This document shows, piece by piece, positions 10,459 through 19,671 of a stretch of DNA of 64,000 nt. The notes beneath the pieces are model-generated. The model worked only from the letters and a program-made list of their open reading frames with translations. It was not told the origin of the DNA and searched no databases. How positions within the stretch are numbered: position 1 is the first letter of the stretch; each line of letters opens with the position of its first letter. The stretch spans positions 3,658,001 to 3,722,000 of the forward strand of contig NZ_AP022591.1 of assembly GCF_010731795.1 (NCBI RefSeq). Reading direction: 5' to 3'. Both the position numbers and the translations under genes were made by a program. Source of the stretch: Mycolicibacterium celeriflavum. GTDB taxonomy: Bacteria > Actinomycetota > Actinomycetes > Mycobacteriales > Mycobacteriaceae.

Positions 10459-10581
10459 CCGAGAGGGGCAGTCGCCTACATGTAACGGACGCGTCATCGG
10501 AAAAATCGCGAGACTTTGTCGGTCTCGTCTGGAAGATGGTTGAAGGGGGCGAGCGGTCCAAACCCGGAAGGGGATGGTTGG

Positions 10582-11874
10582 GTGACCTTCACCATCATGT
10601 CCGAGGTGGACGACGCGCACCCGCCGCGAGCCGCTTCGGCAGAGCTGACCAGCGCGCAGGCCGCTGCGCTGCACGTCGGCGCCGGGTGTCTGCGGGACGG
10701 CCCGGTGGGTCGGGTGGGTCTGGAGATCGAGGCGCACTGCTTCGACCTGGCCGACCCGATGCGTCGGCCCGCCTGGCAAGAACTCACCGACATCATCGCC
10801 GGATTGCCGGCATTGCCGGGTGGCAGCAGGGTCACCGTCGAACCCGGCGGGGCCGTCGAACTGTCCGGCCCACCATTGCCGGGTCCGATGGCCGCGATCG
10901 ACGCGATGATCGTCGACCGTGCGGTGCTGCGGGCGGCGTTTGCGGCTGCGGGCTTCGGCCTGGTGCTGCTCGGTGCCGATCCGCTGCGGGCGCCGCAGCG
11001 GATCAATCCCGGTGCCCGCTACCGCGCGATGGAGGCCTTCTTCGAGGCCAGCAGGACCGGCGCTGCGGGCGCAGCGATGATGACGTCGACGGCCTCGGTG
11101 CAGATCAACCTCGACGCCGGGCCGCGGAACGGCTGGGCGGATCGGGTGCGGCTGACCCATGCGCTCGGGCCGACGATGATCGCGGTCGCGGCGAACTCAC
11201 CGCTGCTGAGCGGACGGTTCTCCGGCTGGCAATCCGCACGGCAACGGGTGTGGAGTCGACTGGACGCCGCGCGTTGCGGTCCTGTACTCGGCGAAAGCGG
11301 CGACGACCCGGCCAGCGACTGGGCCCGGTATGCGCTCAAGGCGCCGGTCATGCTCGTCAACAACACGGCCGCCGACGCCGCCCCGGTGACCGAGTGGGTG
11401 CCGTTCGCCGACTGGGTCGAGGGGCTTGTGCCGCTGGGCGGGCGTAGACCCACCGAAGCCGATCTCGACTACCACCTGACCACGCTGTTCCCGCCGGTAC
11501 GGCCGCGTCAATGGCTGGAAATCCGGTACCTCGACAGCGTGCCGGAAGCCGTCTGGCCGGCGATCGTGTTCACGTTGGTCACGCTGCTCGACGATCCGGC
11601 CGCCGCCGACGTCGCCGCCGAAGTCACCGAACCCGTCGCCACCGCCTGGGATCTGGCCGCCCGCGTCGGCCTGGCCGACCGCCGGTTGCAGAGCGCCGCC
11701 GAACAATGCGTGCACGCTGCCGCCGAACGCGCGCCGGCCGAACTCGAGGAATCGATGCGACAGTTGGTGCGTTCGGTCGAACAGGGACGGTGTCCGGCCG
11801 ACGAGTTCAGCGACCGCGCCGTGAGATACGGGATCGCGCCGGCGGTCGCCCAACTGGCCCGAGGAGAAGTGTGA
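10582..11874 (+). CDS. egtA: Gamma-glutamate--cysteine ligase EgtA (ergothioneine pathway)
   Basis: About 430 aa from the GTG at 10582, supported by GGAAGGGG ending 7-8 nt upstream. An ATG at 10597 is an alternative. EgtA joins glutamate and cysteine, providing the gamma-glutamylcysteine used as sulfur donor by EgtB. The protein has the GCS2-type fold: VGLEIEAHCFD carries metal-binding acids near residue 45, followed by VEPGGAVELSGPP, AAMMTSTASVQ and PRQWLEIRYLD. Its last codons overlap the egtB start (GTGA), so translation is coupled. It opens the egtABCDE operon. Confidence 0.93.
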   Translation: MTFTIMSEVDDAHPPRAASAELTSAQAAALHVGAGCLRDGPVGRVGLEIEAHCFDLADPMRRPAWQELTDIIAGLPALPGGSRVTVEPGGAVELSGPPLPGPMAAIDAMIVDRAVLRAAFAAAGFGLVLLGADPLRAPQRINPGARYRAMEAFFEASRTGAAGAAMMTSTASVQINLDAGPRNGWADRVRLTHALGPTMIAVAANSPLLSGRFSGWQSARQRVWSRLDAARCGPVLGESGDDPASDWARYALKAPVMLVNNTAADAAPVTEWVPFADWVEGLVPLGGRRPTEADLDYHLTTLFPPVRPRQWLEIRYLDSVPEAVWPAIVFTLVTLLDDPAAADVAAEVTEPVATAWDLAARVGLADRRLQSAAEQCVHAAAERAPAELEESMRQLVRSVEQGRCPADEFSDRAVRYGIAPAVAQLARGEV

Positions 11875-13145
11875 CTTCACGCGAATCGATCGCGCGCGAA
11901 CTCACCATGGCACGCGAGCGCACCTTGCGGCTGGTCGATTTCGACGACGCCGAACTGGGCCGCCAGTACAGCCCGCTGATGAGCCCGTTGGTGTGGGACC
12001 TCGCGCACATCGCGCAGCAGGAGGAGCTGTGGCTGCTGCGCGACGGCAACCCGGATCGGCCGGGCATGCTGGCGCCCGAGGTCGAGCGGCTCTACGACGC
12101 GTTCGTCAACTCCCGTGCCAGCCGGGCGACCCTGCCGCTGCTTCCGCCGTCGGACGCCAGGGCCTACTGCGGCACCGTGCGCAACCGGGTGCTCGACGCG
12201 TTGGACGCGATGCCCGAGGACGATCCGGCGTTCAACTTCGCGCTGGTCATCAGCCACGAGAACCAACACGACGAGACGATGCTGCAGGCGCTGAACCTGC
12301 GCAGCGGCGCGCCGCTGCTCGACGCCGGCGCCCAGCTGCCGCAGGGCCGTTCAGGCGTCGCGGGCACCTCGGTCCTCGTGCCTGCTGGCGAGTTCGTCCT
12401 CGGCGTCGACGCGGTCACCGAACCACACTCGCTGGACAACGAGCGTCCGGCGCACGTCGTCGATGTGCCCGCCTTCCGGATCGGCCGCGTCCCGGTCACC
12501 AACGCCGAGTGGCGCGGGTTCGTCGACGACGGCGGCTACGACAATCCGCGATGGTGGTCGCAGCGCGGCTGGGCGCACCGGCAGGAGGCGGGTCTGCGGG
12601 CGCCGCTGCTCTGGAACACCGACGGCACCCGCACGCGGTTCGGCCACCTCGAGGACATCCCGGGTGACGAACCCGTCCAACACGTCACCTACTTCGAGGC
12701 CGAGGCCTACGCGGCGTGGGCAGGCGCGCGGCTACCCACCGAGATCGAGTGGGAGAAGGCCTGCGCGTGGGATCCGGCGGCCGGTGCCCGACGACGCTAC
12801 CCGTGGGGCGCCTCGGAACCGACGACGCACCTGGCCAACCTCGGCGGCGACGCACTGCGACCCGCCCCCGTCGGCGCCTATCCGGCGGGCGCGTCGGCGT
12901 ACGGCGCCGAACAGATGCTGGGCGACGTGTGGGAGTGGACCACGTCGCCGCTGCGGCCGTGGCCGGGTTTCACGCCGATGATCTACGAGCAGTATTCGGC
13001 GCCGTTCTTCGACGGTGACTACAAGGTGCTGCGCGGCGGGTCATGGGCCGTGGCGGCAAGCATCCTGCGGCCCAGCTTCCGCAACTGGGACCACCCGATC
13101 CGGCGGCAGATCTTTTCGGGCGTGCGCCTGGTCTGGGACGTCTGA
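11871..13145 (+). CDS. egtB: Hercynine oxygenase EgtB (non-heme iron sulfoxide synthase)
   Basis: 424 aa from the GTG at 11871, overlapping the egtA stop by 4 bp. Uses oxygen to join gamma-glutamylcysteine to hercynine as a sulfoxide. The N-terminal DinB-like domain carries the three iron ligands: His46 (WDLAHIAQQ) and His129/His133 (SHENQHDE). The C-terminal FGE/sulfatase-modifying-type domain (about 170-424) includes PVTNAEWRGFV, RLPTEIEWEKAC, GDVWEWT and the closing LRGGSWAV ... RLVWDV. The constant offset of five residues relative to the M. thermoresistibile numbering I recall supports the chosen start. Confidence 0.95.
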   Translation: MTSRESIARELTMARERTLRLVDFDDAELGRQYSPLMSPLVWDLAHIAQQEELWLLRDGNPDRPGMLAPEVERLYDAFVNSRASRATLPLLPPSDARAYCGTVRNRVLDALDAMPEDDPAFNFALVISHENQHDETMLQALNLRSGAPLLDAGAQLPQGRSGVAGTSVLVPAGEFVLGVDAVTEPHSLDNERPAHVVDVPAFRIGRVPVTNAEWRGFVDDGGYDNPRWWSQRGWAHRQEAGLRAPLLWNTDGTRTRFGHLEDIPGDEPVQHVTYFEAEAYAAWAGARLPTEIEWEKACAWDPAAGARRRYPWGASEPTTHLANLGGDALRPAPVGAYPAGASAYGAEQMLGDVWEWTTSPLRPWPGFTPMIYEQYSAPFFDGDYKVLRGGSWAVAASILRPSFRNWDHPIRRQIFSGVRLVWDV

Positions 13146-13846
13146 TGTGCAGACATCTCGGGTGGCTCGGCGAACCCGTGTCGGTGGCGTCGCTGGTTCT
13201 CGAGCCCGCCAACGGCCTTCTGGTGCAGTCGTATTCACCCCGCAGGCAGAAGCACGGCCTGATGAACGCCGACGGGTGGGGGGTCGGTTTCTTCTCGGCC
13301 GATGTGCCTGGCGACACGCCCCGGCGGTGGCGCAGTGCCACGCCGCTGTGGGGTGACGGCTCGTTCGCGTCTGTCGCCCCGGCGCTGCGCAGCGGTTGTG
13401 TGGTGGCGGCCGTGCGGTCGGCAAGCATCGGCATGCCGATCGAAGCGACGGCGTCGGCCCCGTTCACCGACGGGCACTGGTTGCTGTCGCACAACGGACT
13501 GGTGGACCGCGCCGTCCTGCCGTTGTCACCGCGCGCCGAGTCGATGAACGACAGCGCCCTGCTGGCGGTGCTGATCTTCGACCGGGGGCTCGACGCACTG
13601 GGCGACACCATCGTCGAGGTCGCCGCCGCAGACCCCGATGCTCGGCTCAACATCCTGGCGGGCAACGGATCTCGGTTACTCGCAACCACATGGGGGGACA
13701 CCCTGTCGATGCTGCGTCGAAGCGATGGCGTCGTGCTTGCCAGCGAACCCTACGACGACGATCCGGCCTGGGCGGAAGTTCCCGACCGCCATCTCGTGCA
13801 CGTACACGGCCCGGAAGTCGAACTGATCCCGCTGAAAGGATCGTGA
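13145..13846 (+). CDS. egtC: Gamma-glutamyl-hercynylcysteine sulfoxide amidohydrolase EgtC
   Basis: 233 aa class-II glutamine-amidotransferase-fold hydrolase. It removes glutamate from the EgtB product. The start ATG shares one base with the egtB stop (TGATG). The second codon is Cys (MCRHLGWLG), which becomes the N-terminal nucleophile after Met removal. The family's NADGWGVGFF and SHNGLVD motifs follow. The length is normal and there is no synthetase domain, which matches EgtC rather than a full glutamine-dependent synthetase. Confidence 0.95.
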   Translation: MCRHLGWLGEPVSVASLVLEPANGLLVQSYSPRRQKHGLMNADGWGVGFFSADVPGDTPRRWRSATPLWGDGSFASVAPALRSGCVVAAVRSASIGMPIEATASAPFTDGHWLLSHNGLVDRAVLPLSPRAESMNDSALLAVLIFDRGLDALGDTIVEVAAADPDARLNILAGNGSRLLATTWGDTLSMLRRSDGVVLASEPYDDDPAWAEVPDRHLVHVHGPEVELIPLKGS

Positions 13847-14847
13847 TGACAGTCAAGCGAGGAGCGGAGGCGGATCGGGCATCCACCCTGTCGCTGTCGA
13901 ACCACCTGTCCGCCGACTCGGCCGCGGTGGCGCTGCGCCGCGACGTACTCGACGGTTTGACGCAGCACCCGAAGTCGTTGCCGCCCAAGTGGTTCTACGA
14001 CGCCGTCGGAAGTGACCTGTTCGACCAGATCACCCGGCTGCCCGAGTACTACCCGACGCGAACCGAGGCGCAGATCCTGCGGGAGCGAGCCGCCGAGATC
14101 GCCGCGGCCTCCGGTGCGGACACGCTCGTCGAACTCGGCAGCGGCACGTCGGAGAAAACCCGCATGCTGCTCGACGCCCTGCGCGACAGCGGGTCGCTGC
14201 GCCGGTTCATCCCGTTCGACGTCGACGTGGGAGTGCTCACCGCAGCCGGGTCCGAGCTCAGCATCGAGTATGCCGACATCGAGATCGACGCGGTCTGCGG
14301 TGATTTCGAGGAGCACCTCGACCGGATTCCACGGATCGGGCGCCGTCTGGTCGCGTTCCTCGGCTCGACGATCGGCAACCTCACCCCCGGTCCGCGCGCC
14401 GACTTCCTCGCGAGGCTGTCGCAGACCCTGCGGCCCGGCGACACGCTGCTGTTGGGCACAGATCTGGTCAAGGACGCCGACCGACTCGTGCGGGCGTACG
14501 ACGACAGCGCGGGCGTCACCGCGAGGTTCAACCGCAACGTGCTGGCGGTGGTGAACCGGGAACTGCACGCCGACTTCGACCCGGAGGCGTTCGAACACGT
14601 CGCCAAGTGGAACGCCGACGAGGAGCGCATCGAAATGTGGTTGCGCGCCAGCGCCTCTCAGCGGGTGACAGTGCGCGACCTCGACCTGAACGTCGACTTC
14701 GCCGACGGCGAGGAGATGCTCACCGAGGTGTCGTGCAAGTTCCGCCCCGACGGCGTTGCCACCGAACTCGCTGCCGCCGGGCTGCGGCCCACCCACTGGT
14801 GGACCGACGCAGCGGGGGACTTCGGCCTGTCGCTTTCGACGAAATGA
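13846..14847 (+). CDS. egtD: L-histidine N-alpha-methyltransferase EgtD
   Basis: 333 aa SAM-dependent enzyme that trimethylates L-histidine to hercynine, the entry step of ergothioneine synthesis. The ATG at 13846 overlaps the egtC stop (TGATG). A GTG one codon earlier is possible. The SAM-binding motif LVELGSGTSEKTRMLL is near residue 83. AFLGSTIGNL and the substrate-binding LPEYYPTRTEAQIL region are typical of the EgtD/DUF2260 family. The C-terminus (HWWTDAAGDFGLSL) also fits. It is coupled to egtE by an ATGA overlap. Confidence 0.96.
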   Translation: MTVKRGAEADRASTLSLSNHLSADSAAVALRRDVLDGLTQHPKSLPPKWFYDAVGSDLFDQITRLPEYYPTRTEAQILRERAAEIAAASGADTLVELGSGTSEKTRMLLDALRDSGSLRRFIPFDVDVGVLTAAGSELSIEYADIEIDAVCGDFEEHLDRIPRIGRRLVAFLGSTIGNLTPGPRADFLARLSQTLRPGDTLLLGTDLVKDADRLVRAYDDSAGVTARFNRNVLAVVNRELHADFDPEAFEHVAKWNADEERIEMWLRASASQRVTVRDLDLNVDFADGEEMLTEVSCKFRPDGVATELAAAGLRPTHWWTDAAGDFGLSLSTK

Positions 14848-15968
14848 GCCTCGCCGAACAGTGGCGGTCCGCGCGACCGGCCGTCGCAGGGCTGCATCTC
14901 GACAGCGCGGCCTGCTCACGCCAGAGCTTCGCGGCGATGGACGCCGCCGCGCAGCACGCCCGGCACGAAGCCGAGGTCGGCGCGTACGTCGCCGCCGAAG
15001 CGGCCACGCCGGTACTGGACGCGGGGCGCGCGGCCATCGGCGTGCTCACCGGGCTCAGCGGCAGCGATGTCGTGTTCACGACCGGCGCCAACAATGCGCT
15101 GGACCTGCTGCTGTCCGCCTGGCGCGGCCCGCGCACCCTGGCCTGCTTGCCGGGCGAGTACGGACCGAACCTGGCCATCATGGCCGCCAACGGTTTCGAC
15201 GTCCGCCCGTTACCGGCCGACGGGGACGGCCGCCTCGACGTCGAGGCCGCCGCGCGTCTGCTCGCCGAGAACCCGCCCGCCCTGGTGCATCTCACGGCAC
15301 TGGGCAGCCACCGCGGCACCGCCCAACCGCTCGCCGCATTGACGCAGATATGCCGTGACCTCGACGTGGCGCTGGTGGTCGACGCCGCGCAGGCGCTCGG
15401 CCATCTCGACTGCGCGGTCGCGCCGTCGGCGATCTACGGTTCGTCACGCAAATGGCTCGCCGGTCCACGCGGAGTGGGCTTTCTGGCGATTGCGCCGGCG
15501 CTGGCCGAACAGCTGCGGCCGCGGTTGCCGCCGCCGGACTGGAATCTGCCCTTGACGCTGATGCAGCGGCTCGAACAGGGAGAGGCGAATGTCGCCGCCC
15601 GCGTGGGGTTTTCCGTCGCGGTCGGTGAGTATCTGGCCGCGGGACCCGTTCGCGTGCGTGAACGCCTGGCCGAAGTCGGCCGGATGACACGCGAGGCGGT
15701 GGCCGGCACCCGCGGCTGGCGCGTGGTCGAGGCGACCGACGAGCCGACGGCCGTCACCACGCTGGCGCCGACGGCAGGCGCCGACCCCCAGAAGGTACGA
15801 GCCTGGCTGATTGCCGAGCGCGGCATCGTCACCACCCACGCCGAAGTGTTGCGCGCTCCGTTCGAGATGACGACGCCGGTGCTGCGGGCGTCGCCACACG
15901 TCGATGCGACGCCAGAAGACCTCGGGCAGTTCGCCGAAGCGCTGGCGACCGCGACCGAGAAGGCCTAG
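14844..15968 (+). CDS. egtE: Ergothioneine C-S lyase EgtE (PLP-dependent)
   Basis: 374 aa fold-type I PLP enzyme that cleaves hercynylcysteine sulfoxide to ergothioneine. The predicted PLP Lys203 is in GSSRKWLAGPRGVGF. Asp180 (VVDAAQALG) would contact the pyridine nitrogen, and TTGANNALDLLL binds phosphate. It resembles cysteine desulfurase/kynureninase relatives, so the EgtE name rests on its place as the last gene of the operon. The start ATG overlaps the egtD stop. Its own stop overlaps the convergent gene's stop in a shared CTAG. Confidence 0.93.
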   Translation: MSLAEQWRSARPAVAGLHLDSAACSRQSFAAMDAAAQHARHEAEVGAYVAAEAATPVLDAGRAAIGVLTGLSGSDVVFTTGANNALDLLLSAWRGPRTLACLPGEYGPNLAIMAANGFDVRPLPADGDGRLDVEAAARLLAENPPALVHLTALGSHRGTAQPLAALTQICRDLDVALVVDAAQALGHLDCAVAPSAIYGSSRKWLAGPRGVGFLAIAPALAEQLRPRLPPPDWNLPLTLMQRLEQGEANVAARVGFSVAVGEYLAAGPVRVRERLAEVGRMTREAVAGTRGWRVVEATDEPTAVTTLAPTAGADPQKVRAWLIAERGIVTTHAEVLRAPFEMTTPVLRASPHVDATPEDLGQFAEALATATEKA

Positions 15969-17491
15969 TCCACCTGGTCCTCGAAACCCTCATCCCAGGT
16001 GTGCACGGGTTCGTTGCTGTGCATCCGCGTCCCGTACCGGCGCAGCATCTCCGCGAGCGCGGCGGGCCGCGCCATACCCCGTTCCTGCAGCGCCCGCACC
16101 GTCGAGACCTGCCACGTGGCGCCGTTGCGACCGGTCTTGGCGCGGCCCTCGATCACTCCGAGATACCGGTCGCGCACCTCGGCCGCCACCTCCCAACGGC
16201 GCAGGCCCTCGTCGGCCATCGGCAACAACTGGCGCAGCACCAACTCGTCCGCCGTCACCTCGCCCAGGCCGGGCCAGTACAGCCGGGCGTCTATTCCGTG
16301 TTGCGCGGCTTGCACGAAGTTGTGCTGCGCCGCAGGGAAACTCATCTTGGTCCACAACGGCCGGTCCTCCTCGGACAGCGTCCTTAGCGTGCCGTAGTAG
16401 AACGCGGCGTTGGCCATCATGTCCACCACGGTCGGACCCGCGGGCAACACCCGGTTCTCCACCCGCAGGTGCGGACGGCCGTGCACGACGTCGTACACCG
16501 GCCGGTTCCACCGATAGATGGTGCCGTTGTGCAGCCGCAGCTCGGCCAGCTTCGGAGTCCGGCCCTCGGCGAGCTCGCGGACCGGATCCTCGTCGGACAG
16601 TTCCGGCAGCAGCGACGGGAAGTAGCGCACGTTCTCCTCGAACAGATCGAAGATCGAGGTGATCCAGCGTTCGCCGAACCAAACGCGGGGCCGGACGCCC
16701 TGCGCCTTTAGCTCGTCGGGCCGGGTGTCGGTAGCCTGGGCGAAGAGCTCGATGCGGGTCTCGGCCCACAGTTCGTGGCCGAAGAAGTACGGCGAGTTGG
16801 CGCCCAGCGCGAGCTGCGGCCCCGCCAGCACCTGGGCGGCGTTCCAATTCTGCGCGAAGTCGGCGGGCGACACCTGAAGGTGCAGTTGCATGCTCGTGCA
16901 CGCGGACTCCGGCGCGATCGAGGCGGTTTGCAGGCTCAGTCGTTCCGGTCCGACGATGTCGATCAGAATGTCCTCGCCGCGTGCGGTGAAGATCGAGTCG
17001 TTGAGCGCCTGATACCGCGTCGACTCGCTCATCCAGTGGCCTGCCAGGTGCTCGGGTAGCAGCGTTGGCAGAATCCCGATCATCACGATGTGTGCGTCGT
17101 GCCGGTTGGCCTTCGTCTCGGCCGCGTTGAGGCTCGCGCGCACCTCGGTTTCCAGTTCGAGCGCAGCCCGTCCGGGCAGCCGGCGCGGCGGCACGTTGAA
17201 TTCGATGTTGTAGGCGCCCAATTCGGTTTGATAGGCCGGATCGGCGATCGCCTGCAACACCTCCTGGTTGCTCATCGCGGGCTGATACGCCGAGTCGACC
17301 AGATTGCACTCGATCTCCATGCCGGTCAGCGGCCGTTCGAATTCGAAGCTCGACTGGGCGAGCATGGTCTCGAAGACGTCGAGGCACTGCTGCACCTTGC
17401 GGCGGTACTCCCGGCGGTGCGCGCCGCTGTAGCCGGTACCCTTCACTTCCTCACCCACACCGCCATTGTCGGCGAGTGTGCGGGTTCGCAC
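15965..17491 (-). CDS. GCS2-like carboxylate-amine ligase (Rv3698-type)
   Basis: 508 aa, from a GTG at 17491. Other GTGs a few codons later are possible starts. The sequence carries glutamate-cysteine ligase 2-type features (GMEIECNLVD near residue 58, YNIEFNVPP, QLHLQVSP, ELRLHNGTIYRWNRP). Its family is larger than EgtA, and the true substrate is not known. Its position, convergent with egtE, is the same as Rv3698 in M. tuberculosis. It could make a gamma-glutamyl or related peptide bond. Calling it a second gamma-GCS would be inference. Confidence 0.75.
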   Translation of the reverse strand: MRTRTLADNGGVGEEVKGTGYSGAHRREYRRKVQQCLDVFETMLAQSSFEFERPLTGMEIECNLVDSAYQPAMSNQEVLQAIADPAYQTELGAYNIEFNVPPRRLPGRAALELETEVRASLNAAETKANRHDAHIVMIGILPTLLPEHLAGHWMSESTRYQALNDSIFTARGEDILIDIVGPERLSLQTASIAPESACTSMQLHLQVSPADFAQNWNAAQVLAGPQLALGANSPYFFGHELWAETRIELFAQATDTRPDELKAQGVRPRVWFGERWITSIFDLFEENVRYFPSLLPELSDEDPVRELAEGRTPKLAELRLHNGTIYRWNRPVYDVVHGRPHLRVENRVLPAGPTVVDMMANAAFYYGTLRTLSEEDRPLWTKMSFPAAQHNFVQAAQHGIDARLYWPGLGEVTADELVLRQLLPMADEGLRRWEVAAEVRDRYLGVIEGRAKTGRNGATWQVSTVRALQERGMARPAALAEMLRRYGTRMHSNEPVHTWDEGFEDQVD

Positions 17492-17547
17492 CGAGACACG
17501 CCGCTATTCGTCGGCATAAACTCCGCCGCGGCGGGTAGTCGGAGGCG

Positions 17548-18348
17548 ATGGACGTCACGGTCACCTTCATCGGCAATGCCACCACCTTGATTTCCGGCGG
17601 CGGAGTCGTCCTGTTGACGGACCCGAATTTCCTGCACCAAGGCCAGCACGCCTACCTGGGCTACGGGCTGCTGTCCAAGCGGCGCAAAGGACCGGCGCTC
17701 GACATCGACCAGTTGCCGGCGCTCGACGGGGTGGTGCTGTCGCACATGCACGGCGACCACTGGGACCGGGTTTCGCAGCGCCGCCTCGACCACGCGTTGC
17801 CGATCGTGACCACGCCACACGCGGCGAAACGGCTGGCTCACCGCGGGTTCGGCCGCGTTGTGGCGCTGGACACCTGGCAACATCACGTCTTCGTCAAGGG
17901 CACGACGCAAGTCACCGTCACCTCACTGCCCGGCCGGCATGCCCCCACCCCGATCGACCGCTTGCTGCCGCCGGTGATGGGCAGCATGGTCGAGTTCTCC
18001 GACGGAACGGCGCGGCGACGGCTCTACATTTCCGGAGACACCCTGCTGGTCGACGAATTAGGCGACATACCAGTGCGATTCGAATCGATCGACATCGGCA
18101 TACTGCACCTGGGCGGTACTCGACTGCCCTTCGGCAGGCACGTGCCGTTCGGGCTGACGGTGACGATGGACGGTCGACAGGGCGCCGACGTCGTCGAGTT
18201 GCTAGACCTGCCCAGGATGATCCCGGTGCACTTCGACGACTACGGGGTGTTCGCCTCCCCACTGTCGGACTTCCTCGACGAGATGAAGCGGCGTGGGATG
18301 GGCGACCGGATCATCGAATTGGAACGCGGTTCGTCTGTCACGGTCTGA
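17548..18348 (+). CDS. MBL-fold metallo-hydrolase (UlaG/RomA-like)
   Basis: 266 aa cytosolic protein. The metallo-beta-lactamase signature HMHGDHWD places His66, His68, Asp70 and His71 for two metal ions. Further ligands are likely in LPGRHA, SGDTLL and IPVHFDDY. It starts with VTFIGNATTLISGGGVVLLTD, typical of the COG2220 group that includes UlaG-like lactonases and NAPE-PLD-like phospholipases. The substrate cannot be told. The acyltransferase gene follows within about 10 bp, so the two may be co-transcribed. Confidence 0.85.
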   Translation: MDVTVTFIGNATTLISGGGVVLLTDPNFLHQGQHAYLGYGLLSKRRKGPALDIDQLPALDGVVLSHMHGDHWDRVSQRRLDHALPIVTTPHAAKRLAHRGFGRVVALDTWQHHVFVKGTTQVTVTSLPGRHAPTPIDRLLPPVMGSMVEFSDGTARRRLYISGDTLLVDELGDIPVRFESIDIGILHLGGTRLPFGRHVPFGLTVTMDGRQGADVVELLDLPRMIPVHFDDYGVFASPLSDFLDEMKRRGMGDRIIELERGSSVTV

Positions 18349-18358
18349 TACTGACGCG

Positions 18359-19504
18359 GTGTCAGGTCCATGGTCGGGCGACGACCAGGGTGGCCTCGAA
18401 CAGGTTTCGACGGTCGATCGGGTCGCGTCGCTCACAGGGATCCGGGCTGTCGCGGCGCTGCTCGTCATGGGCACCCACGCCGCCTACGGCACGGGCGCCT
18501 ACAACCGCGGCTATCTCGGGTTGACGTTCGCGCGCATGGAAATCGGTGTCGCGATCTTCTTCGTGCTCTCGGGCTTTCTGTTGTTCGGTTCGTGGGTGCG
18601 GGCCACGGCGACCGGAAGCCCACCGCCGAGCGTGCGCCGTTATGCCCGTAGCCGGGTGCGCCGCATCATGCCCGCCTACGCGGTGACGGTGTTGCTGGCC
18701 TACATCGTCTACGAGTTCCGCCCGATCAACCCGAACCCGGGCCACAACTGGCACGGGTTGGTGCGCAACCTCACGCTCACGCAGATCTACAGCGGCAACT
18801 ACCTCACGACGTACCTGCACCAGGGCCTCACCCAGATGTGGAGCCTCGCGGTCGAGGTGGCGTTCTACGCCGTGCTGCCCGTGCTCGCGTATCTGCTGCT
18901 CGCCGTGCTGTGCCGGCGCCGCTGGCGACCGGGCGTGCTGCTGGCCGGCCTGACCGCCGCCGGTGCGCTGAGCCCCCTGTGGCTCATCGTCATGCATACG
19001 ACCGACTGGTTGCCGAACGGTGCCGGGCTGTGGCTGCCGCACTACCTCGTGTGGTTCGTCGGGGGGATGGCGCTTGCGGTCCTGGCGCACAACAACGTTC
19101 GGTGCTACGCAATCGCAGTGCTGCCGGTCGCGCTGGTCGTCTATCTGGTGGTGGCCACCCCGATCGCCGGGCGGACCGACGTCCCGGCGCTCGACCTCGG
19201 TCAGGATCTGGTCAAGGTGATGTTCTACGCGGCGATCGCCACGCTCGTCGTCGCACCGCTGGCGCTCGGAGACACCGGCTGGTACTCGCGGTTGTTGAGC
19301 AGCAGACCGATGGTGTGGCTGGGCGAGATCTCCTACGAGGTCTTCCTGTTGCACGTGCTCGTGATGGAGATTGCGCTGGTGTCGGTGTTGCGCTGGCAGG
19401 TGTACACCGGTTCGGTGGTGGTGCTGTTCGTGGTGACGCTGATGCTCACGATCCCCGCCGCGTGGCTGCTGCACCGGCTCACCCGCCCTCGCCGCAGGGT
19501 TTGA
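18359..19504 (+). CDS. Membrane acyltransferase 3 family protein
   Basis: About 381 aa from the GTG at 18359. The frame is open from 18293, which would overlap the preceding gene. Ten or so hydrophobic helices are visible. The protein begins with the family hallmark RVASLTGIRAVAALLVMGTHA, whose His is the catalytic candidate, and continues with FFVLSGFLLFGSW and a C-terminal WLGEISYEVFLLHV. Acyltransferase-3 proteins transfer acetyl or other acyl groups to cell-surface sugars or lipids. The acceptor is unknown. Confidence 0.85.
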   Translation: MSGPWSGDDQGGLEQVSTVDRVASLTGIRAVAALLVMGTHAAYGTGAYNRGYLGLTFARMEIGVAIFFVLSGFLLFGSWVRATATGSPPPSVRRYARSRVRRIMPAYAVTVLLAYIVYEFRPINPNPGHNWHGLVRNLTLTQIYSGNYLTTYLHQGLTQMWSLAVEVAFYAVLPVLAYLLLAVLCRRRWRPGVLLAGLTAAGALSPLWLIVMHTTDWLPNGAGLWLPHYLVWFVGGMALAVLAHNNVRCYAIAVLPVALVVYLVVATPIAGRTDVPALDLGQDLVKVMFYAAIATLVVAPLALGDTGWYSRLLSSRPMVWLGEISYEVFLLHVLVMEIALVSVLRWQVYTGSVVVLFVVTLMLTIPAAWLLHRLTRPRRRV

Positions 19505-19533
19505 CCTGCGGCGACGCGGGTATCAAGGTCAAC

Positions 19534-19671
19534 ATGAAACTGATCGGTGTGCTGATCACGCGGCATCCGGCGCTGTACGACGTGCTCGATGCCCTCATCG
19601 ACTACGGGCAGCAGCGGTGGCCGTCGGTGTGGCGCGCCGTGGAGCGTCAGCAACGCGCGACCACCACCTGA
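19534..19671 (+). CDS. Possible small protein (45 aa)
   Basis: ATG at 19534 preceded by AAGG at a reasonable distance. The protein reads MKLIGVLITRHPALYDVLDALIDYG and ends in a basic, Gln/Arg-rich tail. Two amphipathic helices look plausible. It follows the acyltransferase by 29 bp and its 3' end overlaps the convergent methyltransferase by 25 bp. I recognise no family, so it may be a chance frame. Confidence 0.35.
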   Translation: MKLIGVLITRHPALYDVLDALIDYGQQRWPSVWRAVERQQRATTT

